64,000 nucleotides of DNA from positions 83,674,665 to 83,738,664 of the forward strand of contig CM050453.2 of assembly GCA_027563935.2 (NCBI GenBank), read 5' to 3'. Below the pieces are notes generated by a model. It saw only the letters and a program-made list of their open reading frames with translations, was not told the DNA's origin and did not search any database. This stretch comes from Costus lasius. Lineage: Eukaryota > Streptophyta > Magnoliopsida > Zingiberales > Costaceae. Positions 11,031 through 22,012 of this stretch are shown here, one piece after another. How positions within the stretch are numbered: the stretch's first letter is position 1; every line of letters begins with the position of its first letter. The position numbers and the translations under genes are program-made.

Positions 11031-13527
11031 GCCTAGTTCACATTGTTCCTAAGAAAGGGGGAATCACAGCCGTTAAGAATGAAAACAATGAGTTGATTCC
11101 TATGAGAATGGTAACCGGGTGGCGCATGTGTTTCGATTACCGAAAATTGAATAATGTCACTCAGAAGAATCACTTTCATCTCCCTTTTATTGATTAGATG
11201 CTTGAACAACTTGCAACTAATTCTTACTTCAGTTTTCTTAATAGTTTTTCAGGGTTCTTCTAGATACCGATTCATTCGGAAGACCAAGAGAAGACTACCT
11301 TCACGTGTCCATATGCAACTTTTGCCTACAAGCGCATGTCCTTCGGTCTATGCAATTGCCGGCCACATTTCAAAGACGCATGATGGCTATCTTTTCGGAT
11401 TTTATTGAAAATATTATGGATGATTTTTCAGTATACAGATCCTCATTTGATGCTTGTTTGACTAATCTATCTCTTGTTTTGTAGAGATGTGAGGAGGTGA
11501 ATTTAGTCCTTAACTAGGAGAAGTGTCACTTCATGGTTCAGATGGGATCATCCTCGGACATCTCATCTCGCAGAGGGGCATTGAAGTGGATAAAGCTAAA
11601 ATTGAAGTCATTAAAAAATTACCTCCACCCTCCTCCGTCAAAGTGATTCACAGTTTTTTGGACATGCTGGATTTTATCGTCATTTCATTAAAGATTTTTC
11701 TAAGATTGCTAGTCCTCTTACAAATTTTTTAGCTAAAGATGTTGTTTTCCTTTTTGACATGGACTATATGGAAGCTTTTGAGAAGTTAAAGAAAGCCCTT
11801 GTTTCAATGCCCATTATGCAACCACTTGATTGGATGCTTCCATATGAGTTGTTATGTGATGCAAGTGACCAAATAGTTGGTGCAGTGGAAGGACAACAAG
11901 CTTCACGCTATTTATTATGCCAGCAAAACCTTAGATGAAGCATAGATTAATTATGCGACTACTGAGAAGGAGCTTTTAGCCATTGTGTTTGCTTTTAATA
12001 AATTTTGCTCCTATATTATTAATTCCAAAGTTGTTGTTTTTACAGATCATGCGGCAATAAAATATTTGGTGAACAAGAAAGATGCAAAGTCGAGATTGAT
12101 ATGATGAATCTTACTCATTGAAGAGTTTAACATTGAAATAAAACACAAGAAAGAAGTAGAGAATTTGGTAGTGGATCATCTATCCAGATTGGCTAAGGGG
12201 AACAATATAAAGGGGGATTTGGAAATAAATGACTCCTTTCCAGAGGAGCATCTTTTTGCAATTATGAGACAGGAAACACCATGGTATGCAGACATTGTTA
12301 ATTTTCTTGTGTCTAATATTATGCCTCCTAATCTGACATCTCAGGGGAAAAAGACATTTCTTTCGGACGTTAAAAATTTTTTCTGGGATGAGATGTATTT
12401 GTATCGAAGATGTGCAGATAGTTTATTTTGAAGATGCCTACAGGAGGAAGAGGTGCCCGACGTACTCTCACTGTCATTCATCTCTATATGGAGGACATGC
12501 CATTGCGTCAAAGACCGTCTTCAAGGTTCTCCAGTCAGGTTTTTATTGGCCAACGATATTCCATGATAAATGTCAGCGATCTGGTAATATTGCTAGAAAG
12601 GATGAGCTTCCTCAACATGGAATTTTGGAGATCGAAATTTTTAATGTTTGGGAATAGATTTTATGGGTCCATTTCCTACTACTTGTGGAAAGAAATATAT
12701 TCTTCTATGTGTTGATTATGTGTCAAAATGGGTAGAGACATCTGCCGAAGCCACTAATGATTCTAGTGTTGTAGCTAGAATGTTCAAGAAAATGATCTTT
12801 CCTAGATTTGGTGTGCCAAGAATTTTGATCAGCGATGGCAGCTCTCATTTTATTGAACATAGGCTTGAGTTGCTGCAGAAGAAATATGGGGTGCATCATA
12901 AAATAGCTACACCATCTCATCCTCAGATGAGTGGGCAAGTAGAGGTCTCAAATTGGGAGATAAAGAGAATTCTTGAGAAGACTGTTTCTAGTGCAAGAAA
13001 GGATTGGGCATTGAAGCTAGATGACGCTCTTCAGGCCTACAGGATAGCATTTAAAACACCTCTAGGTATCTCTTCGTTCCAGCTTGTTTATGGCAAATCC
13101 TGTCACTTACCTGTGGAACTTGAGCATAGGGGTTACTAGGCGATTAAAAGGCTAAACTAAGACATGAAGAGCGCCGGTGAGAGAAGAACATTTCAGTTGA
13201 ATGAACTCGATGAGATTCAAAATTCTGCTTATGAGAGTGCCCGTATATATAAAGAACGAACTAAGTAGTGGCGCGACCAACGCATTGTCAAGAAGGAATT
13301 CATCGAAGGAGTCAAGGTTTTATTATTTAATTCACGTATTAGACTATTTCCAAGCAAATTGAGGAGTCGTTGGTCATGCCCTTTCATTGTGCAAAAAGTA
13401 TTTCCATATGGTGCGGTTGAAATCTGAAGAGAAGGGCAAGAAAGCTTCAAAGTGAACGAACACCGATTAAAACATTACTTTGAGCATGAACAAATTGAAG
13501 GAGTGCAATTGATTCTCTTTGATCCAC
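11031..13527 (+). pseudogene. Athila-type pol, copy 2 (partial RT, RNase H, integrase)
   Basis: Right after the integrase C-terminus of copy 1 (NGHRL), the sequence changes to HIVPKKGG, which lies inside RT. A second RT-RNase H-integrase series follows. RT includes FDYRKLN and MDDFSVY near 11415. RNase H ends at VVDHLSRLA (about 12165). Integrase keeps part of the zinc site (HCHSSLYGGHA), but the segment between it and the CQRSG motif is shortened near 12565 and one Cys is missing. The catalytic frame 12648-13139 carries [13 protein letters not shown] and QVEVSN. The C-terminal domain continues with stops to about 13527. The sequence differs from copy 1 throughout, so this is a junction of two related elements rather than a fresh duplication. 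Confidence 0.85.
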
Positions 13528-13927
13528 CTGAACACATTTGATCACAGCTATGGTCAAGCTAATGACCTTAAACAAAGCACTTTTTCGGAGGCAACCCAAA
13601 TTTCTGACTCTTATAGTCTTAAGTTTTAGATTTTGATTTTTTGCAAATTATTTTTTAGGAATTTTTGTAGCGTGATTTGATGAATTTTTATAGATGAAAA
13701 ATCTCTAAATTAATTGTTTTACATGCAGGAATTTTTCAAAAAAAATTTATTTGATGCATAGATATCAAACGAGATATTCACGGGCATAGTTGTGAGAGAG
13801 TCACGCGCCGTGAGTCTAAAAGCTGGAGAAATCACAAAAAGTCCCAAAATCCACAAAAAGTTTCATGGTTACAGCTGTGAGTATTATTTCGACAAGGGAA
13901 CAAGAGACACAGAGATATTTACGGCCA
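13528..13927 (+). other. Post-pol region of element A
   Basis: The Athila-style end GGTCAAGCTAATGACC (about 13552) and a degenerate hairpin context (GGAGGCAACCCAAA) follow pol. The rest is non-coding. It includes CACGCGCCGTGAG (about 13802), a palindrome-like motif of the CACGGCCGTG type. The region is cut at 13927 by a solo LTR and continues at 15945. Confidence 0.55.
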
Positions 13928-15944
13928 TGATGACACCGAAATTTATAGTAAATTTCATGCCATTTTATAGATCTTTTCGTGTCATATTTATGAACTTTTG
14001 CTTGTTTTTAAGCATTATTTGTTAAATATCACGGAATCTACACAATTTCTTGTTTTTCATGAATTTTAGGTAAAAAGTGCTATATTTTGATGGATTTTGA
14101 AGGATTTGAGCACAACAGTGGATTCCAGACATCAAAACGAAGTCACACGTCAAATTTCAGAAGAATCAGGGCTTCAGGGAAAATTACGGCACCCCCAACA
14201 TGAACTTTACGGTACCGTAATTTGGAGTTTTTCAACACAGAGAATTTTGTGAGATTACGGCAGCGCCGTAATCATCTTTACGGTGCCGTAATTTGGGAAG
14301 ATTTCAACCAGAGTTTTCATGGCGATTACGACACTGCCGTAACAATTTTTACGGTGCCGTAATGACAGATGATTTTCCACCAAAGAGATTTTAGGGATTA
14401 CGGCACTGCCGTAATGATCTTTACAGGCTGTATTTTGGTCCAGAAACTTACAGAAGCAAATATGGCACGGTCGTAAATATTTTTACGGGCCATAATGTTG
14501 ACAAATAATTAACAGAGCAAAAATTACGGCAGGGCCGTAAAATCTATTACGGCCGTAATTCCAAGTCAAAAATGCGAGTTTTCCGCGGCCGAAACGTGCA
14601 CGGACCATAACTTTTGATCCAGAGCTCCAAATTGAAATTTAAAAGTTGCTTCGGACTCATCTTAAAGAGGAGAAGATGTACGAAGTGGAAGCCCCAATTT
14701 GTATCCACTATCGTGGGAGCAATCAACAGAGAGGCTTCTAGGTTTCGGCCTCATGCCGAGAGGCATAGAGGGCACCTCAGGCCATGATTTTCACGCAGAA
14801 GCTTCGTCTAGAGGAGAGGAGGACACACCAGAAGTTTCAGAGCAAAAGGACTTCAATCAGAGGAGAAATCAACAAAACACCGTGTGCCACCGCTGTTCAT
14901 CGCAGATTACGGTCGTAAAAACCTTTACGGCCATACCGTAATTTGTTCTCTACCTCTATTTTGATTTCCTACACCATGGATTATTGTACCTCTTCTTCCA
15001 TGCACACTTAAACATACTTTGGGACATTGGGGGGGGTGTAATCCCCTTGATTTTTATTGATTTGATAAACTATTATTTTCGTCATGATAATCCTTGTTGC
15101 GATAATTCTACTTATGTGATGAATTGTCTTTAATTCTCCTTATATTTTACTGTCATGCATGTTTTAGAGTTTTTGCAATGAGACTGAATGGTGATTTGCT
15201 TGAGAACTTGGAACCCTAGAATCTTAGTTCTTGATTTTAGTAGTCTTATTGCCATGCTTGATAATATGAATCTAGGGTTGAGTTATTGTGTTAAACATTG
15301 ATTGATCTTGCACGAAAGTGAAGATCGGTCTGTTGGAAAACCCTAGGTAGAACCTGTGTTGAGACTCGGATGCATGAAAGTGATCCTTGAGATTCCACTT
15401 GTGATGATCAACAAAGAACTCGGATGCACGAAAGTGATCCTGAGTTCTTTGATTGATGGTTTACTTATTTACAGCATTGGGATAAATCTTGCGCGAAAGC
15501 GAGGATTGGTCCCTACCTGATTATCTGCACGAAAGTGAGATAATCTTTTTATGAAGTAAATTAAGTCTTTATCATGATAGGATTTGATTGACAACCTTTT
15601 ATTATATCTAATCATTGAAATTAAGGTGGATGAAACCATAGTCCCAGTTTATCTCTCTGATTATTTTCTCGTGTGTTTATTGTTTATTCGCATCATACTC
15701 GGTTTATTTAGCTAGTAAGAATACAACTATTTGGTACTTAACACGTAGGTCTCTGTGGGATCAATATTTTCTTTATTACTTCGAGTATTCATACACTTGC
15801 GGACACTACAAGTTTAGGGACAATAAGTTTTTGGAGCCGTATCAGGGTGTGACAGATCCCTGTGCGCCAAACAAGTTTTGGCTACGACTCCTTAAATTAG
15901 TCTACCGACTTGTATTTAAAAGTGTGTCCTTTCAGATCACATCA
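13928..15944 (+). mobile_element. Solo LTR, same family as element C (plus strand)
   Basis: It runs from TGATGACACC to CACATCA with a perfect 5-bp target duplication GGCCA at 13923-13927 and 15945-15949. Element A sequence joins on both sides. It is LTR only, about 2.0 kb. It contains about six pairs of palindromes (14180-14565, for example TTACGGCACTGCCGTAA near 14399), a CT/GA-rich block and five GCACGAAAGTGA-type repeats (about 15305-15545). Its last 130 bp contain PBS-like strings (TTTTTGGAGCCGTATCAGGG near 15829 and a GTTTTGGCTACGACTCC string near 15874), so part of a leader has become LTR. It was probably left by LTR-LTR recombination. Confidence 0.88.
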
Positions 15945-16196
15945 GGCCACAGCCGTGAACGAATCACGGACCATGAAGACTTAGTTTTAAACTTAATGGG
16001 TGAAAGTTAGGGTTTACGCCTACGCTCGTAAATCTCAAACTCTAGCCGATTCCTCCCATCTCAAGCGAAGATTCTTCTATTCCGACCTTCCTCCACCTCC
16101 GGCAACCTATTCCGACAATCTTCCAACAATTTTCTAGCCGGATTTCCTAAGAAATCGCCGAACACTCTCAAAAACATGGGTTTTGTCGCCGACGCT
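15945..16196 (+). other. Element A region between the two solo LTRs
   Basis: This non-coding stretch has CAGCCGTGAACGAATCACGG and a C/T-rich leader-like segment (CCTCCACCTCCGGCAACC). It is continuous with 17693 onwards once the solo LTR is removed. The composition resembles a leader before the downstream ORF. Confidence 0.45.
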
Positions 16197-17692
16197 TGAT
16201 AGGGGTGATACTGCAAGTGCACGGTCTATCGCGTAATAAAAAGTATTGATCCCACGAGGATTAGGGGTCAAGTACTAACTGATCAGTTAACTAATAGCTA
16301 GGCAATCAAATAAGCTTAGGAGTGTCACTAAATCCTAATGCAAGAAAGTAAACTAATGCTAATCTAGAGCAAACGGAACAGAAAGCAAGCAATGTGGGTT
16401 TGAGATCTTTGAGAGAAGAACGGGGTTTCAGGTTTCACCACACTGAAGCATGCATGAAAGTTAATAATGATATTTTAAATAAGTTTTTACCTATGTTCTT
16501 AAGGTAATCCTTCCTAGGGTACAGACACGGTCCGGTATCCAACTTAACCCAAATCTCCTACTCTCATGGCTTACCGGGTTAAGCGGACCCAAAGGGTTTT
16601 GTGAAGGATTAAGGTTCCTCGGGTGATTTCGACAACTCTCGTGGCCGAAATCACCAGTCCAGTCTAAGGGGATCCGATGATTGTGGTTCAACTCTCAGTG
16701 CTTCCCACAACATCTAAAACATAAATATGTATGGCTAGTACATAATCATGAATTAAAACTTCCTAGGCATGAATAAGAACAAAGATAAGTTTAGATAAAG
16801 TGTAGATCAAACATTAGCAATCAACATCCTTACAGTGGGCTACGGCAAAATCCCGAAGTTAGGTTTACGCTACAAGATACATCGTTAAACACATGAAATC
16901 TCTCATACAAATCAAATCAAACTATGGGAAAGGCTAGATCCCTGATGGGAGAGGGTGGAGCACGCTCCTCTGCATCAATACGAGGAAGAAATCGAGCTGG
17001 AACAACCTTTCGTCGCCAGAAAATCAACTCAAAACCCTAGGTCTCGCCATTTCACTTTGTTCTCCTCAATTGCTCACCCAAATTCCCTGATTCCAGCCCC
17101 AAAATGTTTGTCCCCAAGTTAGGAAGGTCTCCGTAAAATTTCAGCCAATTCCGCTTCCAAAATAGTAAGAAACGAACGAAAAACAGAATAGGTGTCGAAT
17201 CTGGCGGGACGTGCATGGATGCACGGCCACGCCCGTGAATGGCTCGTTGAAGGTTGTTTTCTAGAAAACTTACTCTTCACGGCCATGTATGTGTTCATGG
17301 GTGTGCTTGTGAACGTTCCGTCGAATTCTAGAAAAGTCGACCGATTCCTTCACGGCCGTGCATGGGTGCAAGGGCGTGCCCTTGAATGGCTCACTGCAGT
17401 CTGGGAATACAGGCTCATACACGGCCGTTTCCGTGAAGAGCATAGAAAAGTCCATTTGAGCTGAAATTTGACATGTAGTTTCGTCTCATCATGAGGAATC
17501 ATCTCATATCTTCAGATCTTCCAAATTCCACCAATTTTAGGGCGAAATCCCTACATTTCAATGAAAACAAGGAAAAGTGAAGATAATGAATAATGTAAAG
17601 CATTTAGGCAAATAAATGAGACAAAGTATGCATTTTACTCCAAAATAATAGCAGAAATAAGTCATGATATATCATATATTTGCATACTATCA
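16197..17692 (-). mobile_element. Solo LTR of a second Athila-like family (minus strand)
   Basis: The ends TGATAG and CTATCA are inverted repeats, and the flanks carry a perfect target duplication ACGCT (16192-16196 and 17693-17697). Orientation comes from the GCAAGTGCACGG...CGNGTAATAAAAA block, which matches the minus-strand LTR 3' ends of C and F. Length is about 1.5 kb. It carries palindromic CACGGCCGTG-like motifs (17215-17430, for example CACGGCCACGCCCGTG and TTCACGGCCGTGCATG) rather than TTACGGC-type ones. No internal region is attached. Confidence 0.88.
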
Positions 17693-17916
17693 ACGCTCCT
17701 TTCAGCCTGAATTTCGCCCAAATCTATGAGCAATCCTTCGCTTAAGTAAGATCTTGGATTTCTTTACGAGTTTAGAAGGCTTTCTCGACTGATTGGTCTT
17801 GGATTTCTCGATTTTGAGTAGGATTTCTACTGACCCGTCGACGAAGATTTTCTATAGTTAATATTCATTTGTTTTTCTTAAAGAAAATCCTATAAATCTA
17901 TGTTAATTGGGAAATC
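17693..17916 (+). other. Leader-like region before the downstream ORF of element A
   Basis: It continues element A after the solo LTR. It is C/T-rich, then AT-rich, and leads to ATG 17917. No coding signal was seen. Confidence 0.4.
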
Positions 17917-18550
17917 ATGGCTCCAAGAAGAATAGTGAGGACGAGACCCTATGGGGTAGCGAGAAAGATAGGGAGACCTAGACCTTATCATTCACGATAT
18001 CCCAGATATAGGATGGTCCATGGGGTTCTCCCTCATTGTTTTGAGCTGGCGCAGATGTCAGCTATAGAGTCCCTGATCCCTTTGGATATTCAACCACCCG
18101 CTGATTTTCCATGGGTGTACTTGAGTGTCTCAGAGAAGAGTACATTCACAGGGCCCAGTACATCACATAACATAGCTGAGCCACCTAGCTCACCAGACAT
18201 TAAGATCATTTCAGAGCAACCTGTTGTTAGGCCTGAGAGCAGAGATCAGCATATCACGAGGTGATACGCGAGGAAACGCACCACGCGTTCCTCGTCTATC
18301 TAGGGTGCGAGGCCGTCATAGCCAACTAGGACGTTTCCTCTTGAGCATATTGCTGAGGAGACAATAGCTCCACAGGCCCCAGAGCCAGCTCTAGTTATTC
18401 TTGAGGAGGAGCTTACTGAGGAGTAGACCATCTAGATACCTATGGAGGTGGATGAGGCAGCCACTACTATTCCATCTGAGCCTCCTTCTGATTTTTCGGA
18501 GTCTGCCATCCCAGCCGATACCCTATCCATTGAGGTTGAGGATTGATGTA
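17917..18550 (+). pseudogene. Degenerate ORF in the env-like position of element A
   Basis: ATG 17917 opens a 115-codon frame beginning MAPRRIVRTRPYG, basic at first, then Pro/Ser-rich (IAEPPSSPDIK). It stops at 18262. Frames further on (about 18340-18546) remain Glu/Pro-rich (PQAPEPALVILEEELTEE) but hold stops. It lies downstream of pol, where Athila elements carry an optional env-like ORF. I recognise no domain, signal peptide or membrane segment, so the env-like label is positional only. It could also be an unrelated remnant. Confidence 0.35.
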
Positions 18551-19639
18551 GCAACGATAGGAGGGAGGGTCCTTAGTTTCGTACTCTATGGTGTTTACAC
18601 AATGTGCAAAAAATGTGAGAGGGTCTTGAGACGAGGGAAGTAAAAGTGCTCAGAAAGTTCAACGAGAAACACGAAGAAATCAATGGCGAATTCATTTCGG
18701 GGCAACACTAATGCAAGAGAAAACCACGGCACTCAATTCTACGAAGTTCACTCACTAACCTCTTAGCAATTTTAAGCATAGCATGTTCCTTAGGGATTCA
18801 ACGGATCGATGGGGTTCAGCACACATGCCTATGATCCTGGAAACACACCGACGAAAAAGAAATCATTCCACGCCTCCAATGTACGAATGCTCGTGGGTGA
18901 AGGAGGATGGAGATGAAAACACAGTGGAAAAATTTAGCAAAAATTCAGAAAAATAGGAAGACCTGACCCACTAGAGGTAGTGGGATTTACTTTTTATAGT
19001 GCTGAAAAAACACATTTCCGAGTCGAGGCACCGACCAAGACTCTTACATGCTTCGGACTTGAGGCACCGACCACGATCTCCCAAGCTGGAGCACTCTACT
19101 CACTATGAAAACTCTACCACTACTAGACAACTAAGGAAGACACTAGTCCAGCCCTCTCTTTTATAGAACAAGAGGAGGAGAAACAAGACAAAAAGGGCAG
19201 TATCTTTGTTTAGCTACTCTAACTAACAAAAAGTAGCCAAGCTGCTACATAAGACAAAAAAGAATAAAAATCCTAACAACTACCAACTACACTGAAGCTT
19301 CTGCGCATATCCTTGATTCTTTGGCGGCGTACGGGTTGCGTGACGGCTAGATGAGCCTGGAACATGTTGCAACAAAGTAGCATAATTTGGAAATGGTGGG
19401 CTGATTCATCATGGTGGAGGCTTGCTCTTGGGCTGTGTTGTTCAGGTGGTTGTGCACCCGTCTTGGGCCGAACCATTGGTGGGTCGAGTGGTGAGGCCCA
19501 TGGGCTAAAGGACTTTGGTATGGATTGAAAGTGGGCTAATGACTTCCATGTAGCAGTCCGGGGGTTGACTTGAGCATTGGGACCGCCGAATTATCACTTT
19601 GTTGGGCTCCTTCGGGTCCTCCAGTGATGGGGAAATGTA
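18551..19639. other. Unassigned region, LTR-like on the minus strand
   Basis: No supportable coding sequence is present. The minus strand has CTATAAAAGAGAGG near 19158-19175 and CACTATAAAAAG near 18995, both good TATA-box candidates. Two copies of GAGGCACCGACCA occur near 19025 and 19061. This resembles the promoter part of an LTR from another element, but no LTR ends, primer site or target duplication were found. Confidence 0.3.
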
Positions 19640-20050
19640 GTACAGAGGGCGATGTACGTCAAATCGAAGCCTCTGAGGCAGTTCTGTGTCTTCAGGGGTG
19701 ATCATGGCCTGGCCGTGATGTTGCTCACGTCTGTGATCAGGTACGCAAGATTCTTCAGGGGTGATCACGGCCTGGAATCATCGGTTTTTTTGTTTTTTGC
19801 CGAGGTGATCACGGCCTGCATGATCGTGTTCACGCCCGTGCATCTATTCATCAAAATCCGCCGAGGTGATCATGGCTTGGCCCTCCTGGCCGTGTCTAAC
19901 TGCACGCCCGTGCTTGTATCTACTAGGATTTGCCGAGTCGTCCACGGCCTACCCGTGCTAGGGTTCACGGCCGTGATGTCGTCCACCGGAACTCGCCGAG
20001 ATTGTCATGCCCGTGCTCGCGCACACGGCCTGCCCATGATGGCCTCACAA
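19640..20050. repeat. Degenerate array of GATCACGGCC motifs
   Basis: Units of about 60-75 bp recur, built on (C/G)CCGAGGTGATCACGGCCTG or GGGGTGATCACGGCC. Members lie near 19695, 19758, 19803, 19861, 19936 and 20005. Between them are CACGCCCGTG- and CACGGCCGTG-like dyads. The style matches the solo LTR at 16197-17692, so this may be the U3 of a related LTR. Open frames across it look like by-products of the repeat. Confidence 0.5.
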
Positions 20051-20199
20051 AAAATTTGGGGCGGGGGTGTCTTTTTGTCAAGATCTTCCCCCTCATCAGT
20101 GTTGGTTTATCCTGCATCAAGGATGCTTCTACTGATGTTCCAGCCGACTTAGCTCACACCCCAGAGATGTCCTCTTCGTTGTTAGGTCAAGCTAATTTA
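20051..20199. other. Unassigned spacer
   Basis: No gene or repeat was recognised. It ends where the PBS unit at 20200 begins. It contains AGCTAATTT just before that break. Confidence 0.3.
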
Positions 20200-20270
20200 C
20201 CCGAAAGGGAACACTACAAGTCTGGCACACGTGTACCTTGGACTAATCCCCGGCAACGGCGCAAAAAACT
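20200..20270 (-). promoter_or_regulatory. PBS unit beside the left LTR of element C
   Basis: It is one copy of the 77-bp unit found three times at 26191-26368: CCCGAAAGGGAACACTACAAG, a CACACGTGTACC variant, and an inverted tRNA-Asp PBS at about 20247-20263 with one base missing. A primer-binding site outside what should be a 3' LTR means this LTR also served as a 5' LTR for a further copy, now lost beyond 20200. Confidence 0.7.
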
Positions 20271-21973
20271 TGATAGGCTTCCACAAGTGCACGGAATTAT
20301 CGAAGTAATAAAAATATCGATCCACAGAGACCTTATTGTTAATTACCAAATAATTATTTTCTCGCTAACTAAGTAAACCAAATATGATGCAAATAAGTAA
20401 TAGAAATAACGCTAAAGATAATCAGAGAGGTAAACATGGGACTAGGGTTTCATCCACCTTAATTTAAATGATAAGATATAAATAAAAAGGTTCGTCAATC
20501 AAATCTTGCTACGATAAAGACCTAATTTACTTTATAAAGGGATTATCTCACTTTCGTGCAGACAATCACGCAGAGATAAATCCTCACTCTCGCGCAAGAT
20601 TTATCCCAGGCTAAAGATAAGTAAATCATCAATCAGAGAATTCAAAGATCACTTTCGTGCATCCGAATTCTAGGTTGATAATCTCTAGTGGAATCTCAAG
20701 GATCACTTTTGTGCATCAGAGCCTCAACACTAGTTTTACTCATGGATCTCCAACGTTCCGATCCTTACTTTCGTGCAAGATCTCCACGTTTGACAAATAG
20801 ACTCGATCTATAGATTCATGTTATAATTATGACAATTAATTTACTAGAACAGATAAAATTAGATATAACCTAGGGAAGGGATCCTAATATGTAATTCTAG
20901 GGGTCCAAGCTCTCAAGCAAATCACCTTTCAGTCTCATTGCGAAAACTCTAAGAACATAATTAATAACATGCAATTATAGAGAATCTAAGCACAATTTAT
21001 CACAAGAGTAAAATTATCACAACGAAGATTATCATGACGAAAGAAAGAGTTATCTAATCATTAAAAATCAAAGGGATTAAACCCTATGTCCCAAAATATG
21101 TTTAAGCTTGCATGGAGGAAGGATTACAATAAGGCATAGTTTAGAACAATTAGAAATCAAAGAAGAAGAAGAAAACAACGTTACAACACGGGTGTAATGT
21201 AAATTACACCCGTAATTTCGTGATGAACAACGCTGTCACCGCTGTTTTGTTGATTCCTCCTCTGATCGGACTCCAAATGCTCTGAATCTTCTGTGGCGTC
21301 TTTCTGTCCTCCAAGCAAAGCTTCTGAGTAAAAATCACGGCCTGAGGTACCCTCTACGTCTCTCGGCATGAGGACAAACCCTAGCCACCTCTCTGGCGAT
21401 TTCTCCCTCAATACTGGATATAAGTTGGTCCTTCCACTTCGTGCGTCTTCTCCTCTTAAATACGAGTCCAGAAAATCTTTCAGATCTCGATTTAGAGCTC
21501 TAGATCAAAAGTTATGGCCCTCTCAAGTTTCGGGCCCGTAAGAGTCACGCGACCAGGTGCAAATTACGGCCGTAAAATAAATTACGGCAGTGCCGTAAAA
21601 TCAACTGAACTTTCTGGTCGGAAATTGCTCTAAATTATGGCCCGTGTTATTTTTTATGGCACTGCCATATTTTTGGGCAGAAATTGCACCTGTAATATCC
21701 ATTACACCCGGGGTGTATTTTTCAAACTCGCTCTGATTTGCATGAAAATTAGCTGGCAGCTTCGTTTCGACTTCCTAAATCCATTCGTGCGCTCAAATCC
21801 TTCAAAATCCATCAAAATATCACACTTTTATCTGAAATTCATGAAAAATAAGAAATTCTGTAGATTCCGTAATATTTAGCAAATAATGCTTAAAAACAAG
21901 CAAAAGTTAATAAATATGATACGAAAAGAAATATAAAATGGCATGAAATTTACTATAAATTTCGGTGTCATCA
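20271..21973 (-). repeat. 3' (left) LTR of element C
   Basis: The plus-strand ends are TGATAGGC and GTGTCATCA. GAAAGTG-type repeats (inverted) lie at about 20540-20790, the CT/GA-rich block at about 21240-21450, and palindromes at about 21555-21720, including TTACGGCAGTGCCGTAA and a TATGGCACTGCCATA form with symmetric changes on both arms. Confidence 0.88.
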
Positions 21974-22012
21974 AATACATAAGGCTCAAACTTTGCTTGT
22001 CCTCAAGCAAAA
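21974..22012 (-). promoter_or_regulatory. Plus-strand priming region of element C
   Basis: The inverted GAGGACAAGCAAAG motif, with CATAAGGCTCAAA between it and the LTR, is the same arrangement as in element B. Confidence 0.5.

Noticed and set aside
19652..20376. Two long overlapping frames (166 and 148 codons)
   Set aside because: They translate a degenerate tandem array and a primer-binding site; no protein features.
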